Origin: Acidimicrobiia bacterium
GTDB lineage: Bacteria; Actinomycetota; Acidimicrobiia; Spongiisociales; Spongiisociaceae
Reading direction: 5' to 3'
NCBI GenBank assembly: GCA_022827785.1
Contig: JAJEIM010000025.1
Location: forward strand, 23,178-87,177
DNA length: 64,000 nt
Positions 33,094 through 41,268 of this stretch are shown one piece after another; position 1 is the first letter of the stretch, and each line of letters begins with the position of its first letter. The notes beneath the pieces are model-generated. The model had not been told where the DNA came from. It was given only the letters and a program-made list of their open reading frames with translations, and did not search any database. Position numbers and translations under genes: made by a program.

Positions 33094-34755
33094 CTATCGG
33101 TTCCGGCTCAGCCACTCCCGGACCATCGACCGGAGCGTTCCCAGGGGCACGGATCCGTTGCCGAGGATGGTTCTGTGAAAGCTCCTGATGTCGAAGGCCT
33201 CGCCGAGCGCGGACTCGGATTCGGCGCGCAGCGACTCGATTTCGAGCCGACCGAGCATGTAGGAGAGAGCTTGGCCGGGACAGGCGATGTACCGGTCGAC
33301 TTCCTCGGTGATTTCATGGAGCGACATGGGCGAGTGGTCAGCCAGGAAGTCGATAGCCCGGCGGCGGGACCATCCCAGGGCGTGGATGCCGGTGTCCACC
33401 ACCAGTCGACCGGCCCGCAGCGAGTCGGCGGTGAGCATCCCCACCCGCTGCCAGTCATCCTCGTAGAGCCCCATCTCGTCAGCGAGGCGCTCGCTGTACA
33501 GGCCCCATCCCTCACCGAAGGCGGGCAGGTAGGTGTTGCGATGGATGTCGTGGATGCCGGTGTTCTCGATGGCCAGGGCCATCTGAAGGTGGTGTCCCGG
33601 TATCCCTTCGTGGTAGGCCACGGCGGGAATCTGGAAGGTTGTCCAGGCGCTCGGGTCGGCGACGTTGAAGAAGAACCGTCCCGGTCTGGCGCCGTCCGCA
33701 GTGGGTGGGTAGTAGTAGGCCATGGCCCCGAGGTCGATGGGGTCGGCCTGGCAGGCCGCCCGGGGCGTGGGAGAAAACCATGCGTCCAGGGCGGCGGAGG
33801 CCTTGTCGAGACAGGCGAGCGCGTCGGCCACCAGCTCCTCGGAATCGGCATACCGAAGCTGTGGATCATCGCGCAATCGCACGTAGATCTCGCTGACTTC
33901 GTGGGTGCCGAGCAGCGGTCCGGCCAACCGGCGGTACTCCTCCTCCAGCATCCTGATCCTCTCCAGGCCCAGTTCGTGAATCGTCTCGGGTTCCGTGTCC
34001 AGGGTCGTGTGGCCCCTGACCATGTCGCGGTACACCGCGTCGCCTCCCGGGAGGTGGCAGAGTCCGGCCCGATCGGAGGGGCGTCCGGCGGGAAGAGTCA
34101 CCTCTCGCAACACTTCCGCCAGGCGCGAGAGACCCGGACGCACCCCGGTCTCGATCGTCTCGATCAACCGGGCCCGCCACCGCCCGGCCTCGCGGGAGTC
34201 CATCTCGGTGGGAGCTGCCTGGGTGGCGATCAGGTCCTCGGCGGCGGGTCGGGACAGGAGATCATCGAGCTTCTCGATGGTCTGGCGCACGTGGCGGGCG
34301 AGGGGCGCGACCCCGGCGGCGGCGCCCTCCGCCAGACGGTCCGCCAGATGGTCGATCATCGCAGGAAAGGCGCCCAACTTGCGCAAGTACCGCAGGCCTT
34401 GGTCGGCGGTGACCAGAGGCTGCAGGCACAGCGCCGGAAGCAGGGTGCTGAGCAGGCCGGATTGGGCATTGGGCGCCTGCAGCTGCGGCCACCACACCCC
34501 TACGGTCGCATCCATGAAGGCGGCCGCGGCCACGGTCTCGGCCAGTATCCGGTCGGAAGGCTGCTGGTTGACAGCCTGGGAGGCCTCATCGGCGAACCGC
34601 AGATTCGCCTCCCTCGAAGCGGCCCGTCCTTCGGCCGAGAGATCGTCCCACTGCTCCAGGTATCTCAACTCGCCGCGGGCCAGGTTGGCGAAGTGCCGGT
34701 GTTCCAGCCGGAACCGCCAGTACTCCTCGGCCAGTTCGCGAGCAGGCCTGGTCAT
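33094..34755 (-). CDS. DUF885 family protein, probable metallopeptidase
   Basis: A 553-residue protein of the DUF885 family. The characteristic zinc-binding HEGIPGHHLQ lies at about 382-391, with a later acidic segment FGEGWGLYSERLADEMG that would supply the third ligand. Characterised relatives are few and include carboxypeptidase-like enzymes; substrate is not predictable. There is no signal peptide, so it is likely cytoplasmic. ATG start 34755; 46 bp separate it from the stop of the upstream amidotransferase remnant, so they may have been cotranscribed. Confidence 0.82.
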   Translation of the reverse strand: MTRPARELAEEYWRFRLEHRHFANLARGELRYLEQWDDLSAEGRAASREANLRFADEASQAVNQQPSDRILAETVAAAAFMDATVGVWWPQLQAPNAQSGLLSTLLPALCLQPLVTADQGLRYLRKLGAFPAMIDHLADRLAEGAAAGVAPLARHVRQTIEKLDDLLSRPAAEDLIATQAAPTEMDSREAGRWRARLIETIETGVRPGLSRLAEVLREVTLPAGRPSDRAGLCHLPGGDAVYRDMVRGHTTLDTEPETIHELGLERIRMLEEEYRRLAGPLLGTHEVSEIYVRLRDDPQLRYADSEELVADALACLDKASAALDAWFSPTPRAACQADPIDLGAMAYYYPPTADGARPGRFFFNVADPSAWTTFQIPAVAYHEGIPGHHLQMALAIENTGIHDIHRNTYLPAFGEGWGLYSERLADEMGLYEDDWQRVGMLTADSLRAGRLVVDTGIHALGWSRRRAIDFLADHSPMSLHEITEEVDRYIACPGQALSYMLGRLEIESLRAESESALGEAFDIRSFHRTILGNGSVPLGTLRSMVREWLSRNR

Positions 34756-34801
34756 GGGATCGAGAAGTCCCGGCGCCGGTTGATCCGGGCGTGGCCGGCC
34801 A

Positions 34802-35535
34802 TCAGGATCGCGACCCGGGCAGGTGTTGGGCGGCGCGCATGAAGTTTGAGTACAGCATCCGGGCGGTGGTTTCGAAGTCCGTCATGTGGCATCGGGCGTC
34901 GGCAGCCAGCGTCTCGACCGCGCCGGGACCGAGAAGGGTCTCCAGAGCGGTGCGGTAGGCGTCGACCGCAGCCCAGTTGCTTACCGTGTCCTCCTCCACC
35001 TCCACGTGGTACTGCATCGACCATGCCCGTGGACCCACCCGCATGGCCTGTACCCGGCAGTCCGGAGACTCGCCAGGACAACAGCGCCGTCGGGTGGCTG
35101 GGCCACCCGCACGGAATGCCATTGCAACACGACCTGGCTCTCGGCCATCTGGTGGAAGATGGGATCCGCCCGGCCCTCGTCCGTCAAGTCCACCCTGAAC
35201 ACTCCGATCTCGGGTGGTCGTTGCGGTCCGCAGGTGCCGCCGAGAGCGTCTGCCAGCAGTTGGTGTCCCAGGCACAGGCCCAGGAAGGGTCGTTCCATCC
35301 CTCGCACCCACCTTCGGATGGCCCGTTTCTCCTCAACTAGCCAGGGATGCTCCTCCACATCCCACACATCCATGGGACCGCCCATCACCCAAAGGACGTC
35401 GTATCCTTCCAAGGGCGGGATCGGATCGCCCTTGTCGAGTTCGACCGCGGTCCAGTCGATACCGTCCTCGCGAAGAAAGTCGCGCAGGCGGCCGGGATGT
35501 TCGCAATCGATGTGCTGGAAGACGAGCAGTCGCAC
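34802..35535 (-). pseudogene. Class I glutamine amidotransferase with a frameshift
   Basis: The N-terminal part (GTG start, MRLLVFQHIDCEHPGRL) contains DVLWVMGGPMDVWD and the nucleophile elbow FLGLCLGHQLLADALGG. Near 35070-35080 the homologous frame jumps: DGAVVLAS continues in another frame as SPDCRVQAMRVGPRAWSMQYHVEVEEDTV, which holds the catalytic His and Glu (QYHVE). One missing base explains the shift, so either the gene is inactivated or the base call is wrong. Restored, the protein would be about 244 residues, like the GMP-synthase-like amidotransferases of unknown acceptor. Confidence 0.75.
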
Positions 35536-35621
35536 GAACCGGGTCAGAACTTAGCCGGTTTGTAGGTCCCTCGAGGCTCCGAGTCCTTCCCTCTCCGCCG
35601 GCGACGCCGGACTGTTGCTTC

Positions 35622-37313
35622 CTACTGGAACGACACGAACACCGGCACCGGTGTCAACTCGAGCACCTGATCCGGTGTGGCGGTGGGGGAGTCCTCGTCG
35701 TAGAAGTTCTTCCAGCCCCACCAGAACTGATCGGCGTCGGGCTCGAGGGTCAGGGCGTTCCAGGTGTTGTACTTGGAACCGAGAGATCCCTGCCCGTCCA
35801 TCTGGATCAGCACGGCCAGCTCGGGCGGCGTCTCGATCAGGCTGCGGTTCGTGATCATGGAGAACCGGAATTGGTGGATGATGAAGAGCTTCTGGGGGAG
35901 GGCTTCCTCGCGGACGATCGCGGCCAGCCAATCGGCGACCCGGTTGATTTCCGCCGCGTCGACCGTACCGATCTGGCGCAGATGGACCTGATCGGGCTTC
36001 AGCCTCCACTCGGGATCGAGGGCCAGGCCCACATGGGGCAGGCGGAGGAACTCCTCGTAGATCTTCGCCTGCCTCAGAAAGTCGGTGCGTCCCGGCTGGA
36101 GGTCGAGGACCACGTAGACGTCGTTGGCGGCCGCGACCTCGATCCACGGTCGGATCACATCCAGCGCCGTCTCGGACGAGTAGTCGCCGTCCCGGCCGGC
36201 GCCGGCCGAGGCGACGGTGGCGATTATCTCGAAGGTGGGAAGCACGATGGATCCGTCCGCGCCATAGCCCTCGATTATCGACTGGAGCCGGTCGACGCCT
36301 TCCTCGGGACCCTGCTCGCCCAGCACTCCGAGCGCGGATGTCACCGGATGGCCGTATAAGGCCACCAGGCGGCGGCTGCCGGTCCCGTCGAACATGAGTT
36401 GGCCGCCCCCGGGGATCTCGTCGCCCCGCCGGACCACGTCCAACTGCCAGGTCGTCTCCTCGTCGAATTCTGTGAGCAGATCCACCGTGGTAGCACCGGC
36501 GATCATCTCCCGCACCTGGGCGGGAGCGCCCCGGATGTCCCCTTCCAGGGCGACCACGCTGATACCGAGCCGGTTGGCGAGGGCCGTCAGCGGGGCGGAG
36601 GGCATGGACGGATCCATCAGCCAGACGTGGTCAGGAGCCGTAGCCTCGGACGGGAGCGCCGCATCCCAATCGACGGCGACCCGTTCGACGGTGAATCCGG
36701 AGAGCGCGTCTTGAAGTACCTGCTCGTCGAATCCGGCGGCCACGATCCGTTCGGGCGCCAGGCGTCGAAGTTCGGCCATCAGCCGGGAATCGAACCACTG
36801 GCCGACCAGGAGCAGCGGCCCCTGGACATGGCTGTTCGCGATGGTGGCCATAGCCGGCGGGTTGGTGGCGAATGCCAGGCCTACTTCGTGAGCACATGCG
36901 AAGGCGGCCTGCGAGATCTCGACGCTGGCCGGAACGGGCGCGGTCTCGGTGAGACGTAGGTCCTCCGGGATTCGAGGCGAGCAGTCCCTCGCCGCCGGGG
37001 ATGCCGGAGATGAAGTCGAGACCTGCCGGGAAGTGGGATCTCCGGACTGATTCTCCATCTCGGCGGCCGTCCCGGTGTTCAAGTCGGGATCCGGAGAGCC
37101 TGTATCCGCGGCGGGTCCTCCGGCGGAGGCTGCCGTATCCGCCGATGAGGCGTGGCCCGTTGCGCTCGACGATGCGACATTCCCCGTCAAGCCCTCGTCC
37201 GATGAGCAGGACGGGGCGATGACCGACAGGAGGGCGAGTACGGCGATCCGGCCTGCAGCGGAACTGATAACCCTCTTCCCAAGTGCGCTCGTAGGGTTAG
37301 TATCTCTGCTCAA
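35622..37313 (-). CDS. Secreted or lipoprotein of unknown function
   Basis: Predicted 563 residues with a TTG start, AGGAG eight bases before it. The N-terminal hydrophobic segment (IAVLALLSVIAPSC) followed by CSSDEG suggests export, with Cys36 a possible lipidation site though the lipobox is imperfect. A Ser/Ala/Gly-rich linker (about 45-110) follows. Residues about 155-205 (LLLVGQWFDSRLMAELRRL, ERIVAAGF) resemble cell-wall-binding repeat type 2. The C-terminal half has barrel-like stretches (VYVVLDLQPGR, HVGLALDPEW, LFIIHQF). I cannot name a function; surface attachment is a guess. Confidence 0.7.
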   Translation of the reverse strand: MSRDTNPTSALGKRVISSAAGRIAVLALLSVIAPSCSSDEGLTGNVASSSATGHASSADTAASAGGPAADTGSPDPDLNTGTAAEMENQSGDPTSRQVSTSSPASPAARDCSPRIPEDLRLTETAPVPASVEISQAAFACAHEVGLAFATNPPAMATIANSHVQGPLLLVGQWFDSRLMAELRRLAPERIVAAGFDEQVLQDALSGFTVERVAVDWDAALPSEATAPDHVWLMDPSMPSAPLTALANRLGISVVALEGDIRGAPAQVREMIAGATTVDLLTEFDEETTWQLDVVRRGDEIPGGGQLMFDGTGSRRLVALYGHPVTSALGVLGEQGPEEGVDRLQSIIEGYGADGSIVLPTFEIIATVASAGAGRDGDYSSETALDVIRPWIEVAAANDVYVVLDLQPGRTDFLRQAKIYEEFLRLPHVGLALDPEWRLKPDQVHLRQIGTVDAAEINRVADWLAAIVREEALPQKLFIIHQFRFSMITNRSLIETPPELAVLIQMDGQGSLGSKYNTWNALTLEPDADQFWWGWKNFYDEDSPTATPDQVLELTPVPVFVSFQ

Positions 37314-37337
37314 CGAGCGCTCCTGAGGGTGCTCGAC

Positions 37338-37411
37338 CGGGCTGTGGCGCAGCGTGGCAGCGCGCCTGCTTTGGGAGCAGGAGGTCGTCGGTTCAAATCC
37401 GACCAGCCCGA
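37338..37411 (+). tRNA. tRNA-Pro (anticodon TGG)
   Basis: CGGGCTG pairs with CAGCCCG. The anticodon stem CCTGC/GCAGG holds TTTGGGA, and the T-arm has GGTTCAAATCC. The discriminator is A and CCA is not encoded. It is the first of four tRNA genes before tig. Confidence 0.95.
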
Positions 37412-37524
37412 CCTGATACCTCCCTGCGTGAAGGCTAGCCGTTCGGCCTCCGTTTTCAGCGGACCTGTTCGGGCGCGGGCGCGTCCCAACCGGCCGCGCC
37501 CGGCATGTATCATGGGGTGGCCCG

Positions 37525-37597
<73 letters not shown>

Positions 37598-37644
37598 GAC
37601 GGAATAGTCCTGGACCGGGCTGCCGCGGAGCGTAGGGCTGACCA

Positions 37645-37717
37645 GCCCCCGTAGCTCAGTGGACAGAGCAGGAGCCTTCTAAGCTCTTGGTCGGAGGTTC
37701 GAATCCTTCCGGGGGCG
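37645..37717 (+). tRNA. tRNA-Arg (anticodon TCT)
   Basis: GCCCCCG pairs with CGGGGGC. The anticodon loop is CTTCTAA, so it reads AGA/AGG, and the T-arm is GGAGGTTCGAATCCTTCC. The discriminator is G and CCA is not encoded. Confidence 0.95.
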
Positions 37718-37789
37718 CGCCACGATGGGTACTGATCCGGGTATGGCGGGTCCTGATTACAAGAAGCCGGGTGTAGTACCCGGCGCATG

Positions 37790-37864
37790 GTGGCCGTAGC
37801 TCAGCTTGGTTAGAGCGCCTGGTTGTGGTCCAGGAGGTCGGGGGTTCGAATCCCCTCGGTCACC
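37790..37864 (+). tRNA. tRNA-His (anticodon GTG)
   Basis: GTGGCCG pairs with CGGTCAC. The anticodon stem CCTGG/CCAGG encloses TTGTGGT, and the T-arm is GGGGGTTCGAATCCCC. A G at 37789 can serve as the G-1 opposite C73, the identity feature of tRNA-His. Confidence 0.95.
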
Positions 37865-37915
37865 CTGGTGCTGTCGCTCGACAGCACCTTGCCTAGCCCG
37901 ACTCCAGGGAGTGTC

Positions 37916-39277
37916 TTGTCTTTCACCGTTGCTGAAGTGAGCGAATTCGAGCGCCGTGTCACCCTCCTGCTCGATAGCAGTCGGTTGGAGGCGGCCCAGA
38001 CCCGCGCCGCACGGAGGCTGTCGCGCGAGATTCACGTCAACGGTTTCCGCCGCGGCAAGGCGCCCCGCCGCATGGTGGAGCGGGTCGTTGGCAGGGAGCG
38101 GGTCCGCAACGATGCCATCGAGGACCTGCTGACCGACCGACTCCCTGCGGTGTGGGAAGGCACCGGCCTGACGCCGGCGGTCTCGCCGGTGGTGGACGGC
38201 ATCAGGGAGGTCACCGACGGGGTCGAGGTGGACCTGTTCGTCAGCCTCTGGCCCACGCTGAGCACTCCGCCCGTCTATGAAGGACGTACGGTGGAACTCG
38301 ATGTTCCCGAAGCGATTGGTGAGGAGGCTGTCGAGCGATACCTGGACATCTACAGGGAACAGTTTGCCGAACTGGAGACGGCGGAAAGGCCCTGCCGAGC
38401 GGGTGACTACGTAGCCATCGACCTCCGCTCCTCCTACGAAGGGCGCCATCTGGAGGCGCCTTCGGCCACCGGGTTTCTGTACGAATTGGGTGTAGAGGCG
38501 CCCATCGAGGGCTTGACCGACCATCTGCTGGGTTGCGAGGCCGGCGCGACGGTCGAGTTCGAAGCGCCGCTGCGCATCGCTGTCGCCGATCTGCCCGAAG
38601 GCACCGTGATCGGGGTGCGGGTGGTCGTCGAGGAGGTCCGGGAGAAGCTCCTTCCGGACCTGGACGACGAGTGGGCATCGGACTTCACCGACTTCGACAG
38701 CGTGAGCGAGTTGCGGGAACGGGTGTACGAGGATCTGGAGGGAGAGCGGCTCGACTCGTTGCGAAGCCAGCTGCGCGGCACCCTCCTGACGATGCTCGCC
38801 GAGGAGATGGCGCTCGACATACCGGAAGCCGTCGTCGATGCGTCCGCGGTGAGGTTGTACGAGGACTTCCGCGCACGCCTCGATGAGCAGGGGTCGACAG
38901 TCGAGGAGTACCTGGAGGCGACCGGACAGGACATCGAAGCCGTGTTCGGACGATTCCGTGACCAGGCCACGGCGCAGATACAGGTCCGGGCGCTGCTCGA
39001 CTCGGTTGCCGCGCACGCCGGAATCGAGGTCGGTGAGGAGCAACTCCTCGATGCATACCAGGCTATTGCGTCACGAACGGATCAGTCGGTCGACAGCCTC
39101 GCCGAGGAGTTCGCGGGCAGTGCACTAGAAAACAGCGTGCGCGGTGATATCCTGCGGACCCGGGCACTGGACGTTCTCATGCGAGGTGTCGTGGCCACGG
39201 ATGGTGACGGGGCTGTGATCGACCTCCGGCTCGATCCACCCGATGTCCCGGAGATCGTCGAAGCCGAGATCGAGTGA
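37916..39277 (+). CDS. tig: Trigger factor (ribosome-bound chaperone / peptidyl-prolyl isomerase)
   Basis: Predicted 453-residue chaperone. The ribosome-binding N-domain has the GFRxGKxP signature as [14 protein letters not shown]. The FKBP-type middle domain starts near 155 ([15 protein letters not shown]) and a long helical C-domain follows. I start at TTG 37916 because CCAGGGAG stands just ahead and the N-domain begins directly; the longer open frame runs back into tRNA-His. clpP and clpX follow, the classical tig-clpPX order. Confidence 0.93.
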   Translation: MSFTVAEVSEFERRVTLLLDSSRLEAAQTRAARRLSREIHVNGFRRGKAPRRMVERVVGRERVRNDAIEDLLTDRLPAVWEGTGLTPAVSPVVDGIREVTDGVEVDLFVSLWPTLSTPPVYEGRTVELDVPEAIGEEAVERYLDIYREQFAELETAERPCRAGDYVAIDLRSSYEGRHLEAPSATGFLYELGVEAPIEGLTDHLLGCEAGATVEFEAPLRIAVADLPEGTVIGVRVVVEEVREKLLPDLDDEWASDFTDFDSVSELRERVYEDLEGERLDSLRSQLRGTLLTMLAEEMALDIPEAVVDASAVRLYEDFRARLDEQGSTVEEYLEATGQDIEAVFGRFRDQATAQIQVRALLDSVAAHAGIEVGEEQLLDAYQAIASRTDQSVDSLAEEFAGSALENSVRGDILRTRALDVLMRGVVATDGDGAVIDLRLDPPDVPEIVEAEIE

Positions 39278-39285
39278 GGAGAGCT

Positions 39286-39951
39286 GTGAGCGAGATCATG
39301 CCGCCGGTGAGCGCCGTTCCGGATCCTCCGGCCACGGGCTACCTGGTACCGACGGTGGTCGAGTCCACCAGCCGGGGCGAGCGCGCCTTCGACATCTATT
39401 CCCGCCTGCTCAAGGACCGGATCATCTTCCTCGGTACGCCGATCGACGACGCGGTCGCCAACCTGGTCATGGCGCAGCTGCTCCATCTGGAATCAGAGGA
39501 TCCCGACCGCGATGTCAACCTATACATCAACTCCCCGGGTGGCTCCATCACCAGCCTGTTCGCGATCTACGACACCATTCAGTACATCAAGCCGGACGTC
39601 AGCACCGTGTGCATGGGGATGGCCGCCTCGGCGGCCGCGGTGATCCTGGCGGGCGGCGCCAAGGGGAAGCGGTTCGCCCTGCCGCACGCGCGGGTGATGC
39701 TCCACCAGCCCCAGGGAGGGGCGAGCGGGCAAGCCACGGACATCGAGATACAGGCCCGCCTGATCGTCCAGATGAGGGAACAACTCAACCGGATCCTGGC
39801 CAGCCATACCGGCCAGGAGTACGAGAAGCTGGCCCAGGACACCGACCGTGACTTCTGGATGCTCGCCGAGGAGGCCAGGGAGTACGGGGAGTACGGCATC
39901 GTGGACGCTGTGCTGACCAGCCGGGAATTGGTAGCGGTCGAGGACCTCTGA
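39286..39951 (+). CDS. clpP: ATP-dependent Clp protease proteolytic subunit
   Basis: Serine protease subunit of the ClpXP machine, 221 residues from the GTG at 39286, which has GAGGAGA ahead of it. An alternative GTG at 39274 overlaps the tig stop. Motifs are [17 protein letters not shown], the nucleophile in [16 protein letters not shown], the catalytic His in [11 protein letters not shown], and the aspartate in DTDRDFWM. clpX follows after 3 bp. Actinobacteria often have two clpP genes; only one is in this window. Confidence 0.95.
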   Translation: MSEIMPPVSAVPDPPATGYLVPTVVESTSRGERAFDIYSRLLKDRIIFLGTPIDDAVANLVMAQLLHLESEDPDRDVNLYINSPGGSITSLFAIYDTIQYIKPDVSTVCMGMAASAAAVILAGGAKGKRFALPHARVMLHQPQGGASGQATDIEIQARLIVQMREQLNRILASHTGQEYEKLAQDTDRDFWMLAEEAREYGEYGIVDAVLTSRELVAVEDL

Positions 39952-39954
39952 GGC

Positions 39955-41223
39955 GTGGCTACCAAGTACGGGGACGGGAGCGATCTGCTCAAATGCAGCT
40001 TCTGCGGTCATTCGCAGAAGCAGGTCAAGAAGCTGATTGCCGGGCCCGGGGTCTACATCTGCGACGAGTGCGTCCTGCTGTGTACCGAGATTCTGGATGA
40101 CGACCTCTCCACCAGGGAGTCCGAGCACAGCGGCGAGTTGCCCAAGCCATCCGAGGTGTACGACTTCCTGGACGGCTACGTCATCGGCCAGGCGCGGGCC
40201 AAGAAGACCTTGGCCGTGGCCGTCTACAACCACTACAAGCGGGTGCGAGCCGGAACACCCCGCAAGGAAGAGGTGGAGCTTTCCAAGTCCAACATCCTGC
40301 TGATCGGGCCCACCGGATGCGGCAAGACGCTGCTGGCCCAGACCCTGGCGCGCATGCTCAACGTGCCCTTCGCCATCGCCGATGCGACCGCGCTCACCGA
40401 GGCCGGTTACGTGGGTGAGGATGTGGAGAACATCCTGCTCAAGCTGCTGCAGGCCGCTGACTACGACATCAAGCGAGCCGAGCAGGGCATCATCTACATC
40501 GACGAGGTCGACAAGATCGCGCGCAAGGCCGAGAACCCCTCCATCACGAGGGACGTGTCCGGCGAAGGCGTGCAGCAGGCTCTGCTGAAGATCCTGGAGG
40601 GAACGGTGGCCTCGGTGCCCCCGCAGGACGGCCGCAAGCACCCTCACCAGGAGTTCATCCAGATCGACACCACCGACGTGCTGTTCATTTCGGGCGGGGC
40701 CTTCGCCGGGCTCGAGGAGGTGATCTCCCGCCGGATCGGCAACAAGGTGGTCGGGTTCGGCGCGGATCTCCGATCCCGTCCCGACCGGCCGCAGGAGGAG
40801 TTGCTCTCGGAGGTCATGCCGGAGGACCTGATCAAGTTCGGCCTGATCCCGGAGTTCATCGGGCGGCTTCCCATGGTGGCGACCGTCAACGCGCTGGACA
40901 GGGAGGCGCTGATCCGGATCCTCCAGGAGCCCCGCAACGCCCTGGTCAAGCAATATGCCCGGATATTCGAGCTCGACAACGTGGAGCTGCTGTTCGAGGA
41001 CGATGCGCTCGAGGCGATCGCCGACCTGGCGATGCTGCGCGGCACCGGCGCCCGCGGTCTGCGGGCAATCTTGGAGGAGGTCCTCCTGGACACCATGTAC
41101 GAGCTTCCCTCCCGTACGGACATCGGCCGGGTGGTAATCGACCGGAAGGTGGTCGAGGAGAAGACCAACCCGACCCTGCTCGCAATCAGTGATATCGAGA
41201 AGCGTCGCGAGAGGAGCGCGTAG
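39955..41223 (+). CDS. clpX: Clp protease ATP-binding subunit ClpX
   Basis: AAA+ unfoldase of 422 residues delivering substrates to ClpP. The N-terminal C4 zinc-binding domain is [10 protein letters not shown]...[10 protein letters not shown]. Walker A is [12 protein letters not shown] and Walker [11 protein letters not shown]; the pore loop region GYVGEDVE and the ClpP-contacting LIGFGAD-type loop (VVGFGADL) are present. GTG start 3 bp after clpP. Confidence 0.97.
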   Translation: MATKYGDGSDLLKCSFCGHSQKQVKKLIAGPGVYICDECVLLCTEILDDDLSTRESEHSGELPKPSEVYDFLDGYVIGQARAKKTLAVAVYNHYKRVRAGTPRKEEVELSKSNILLIGPTGCGKTLLAQTLARMLNVPFAIADATALTEAGYVGEDVENILLKLLQAADYDIKRAEQGIIYIDEVDKIARKAENPSITRDVSGEGVQQALLKILEGTVASVPPQDGRKHPHQEFIQIDTTDVLFISGGAFAGLEEVISRRIGNKVVGFGADLRSRPDRPQEELLSEVMPEDLIKFGLIPEFIGRLPMVATVNALDREALIRILQEPRNALVKQYARIFELDNVELLFEDDALEAIADLAMLRGTGARGLRAILEEVLLDTMYELPSRTDIGRVVIDRKVVEEKTNPTLLAISDIEKRRERSA

Positions 41224-41268
41224 CGGCCCGGCCCGGGTCGGGTAAGCGCGGCCGATTCCGTCTCCGCA

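Noticed and set aside
31660..33094. Integrated element using a tRNA as attachment site
   Set aside because: No integrase and no direct repeat of the tRNA-Lys or tRNA-Leu 3' end found in the following 6 kb by eye.
32798..33115. Reverse open frame of 105 codons
   Set aside because: No family resemblance or ribosome binding site; it overlaps the DUF885 3' end and looks random.
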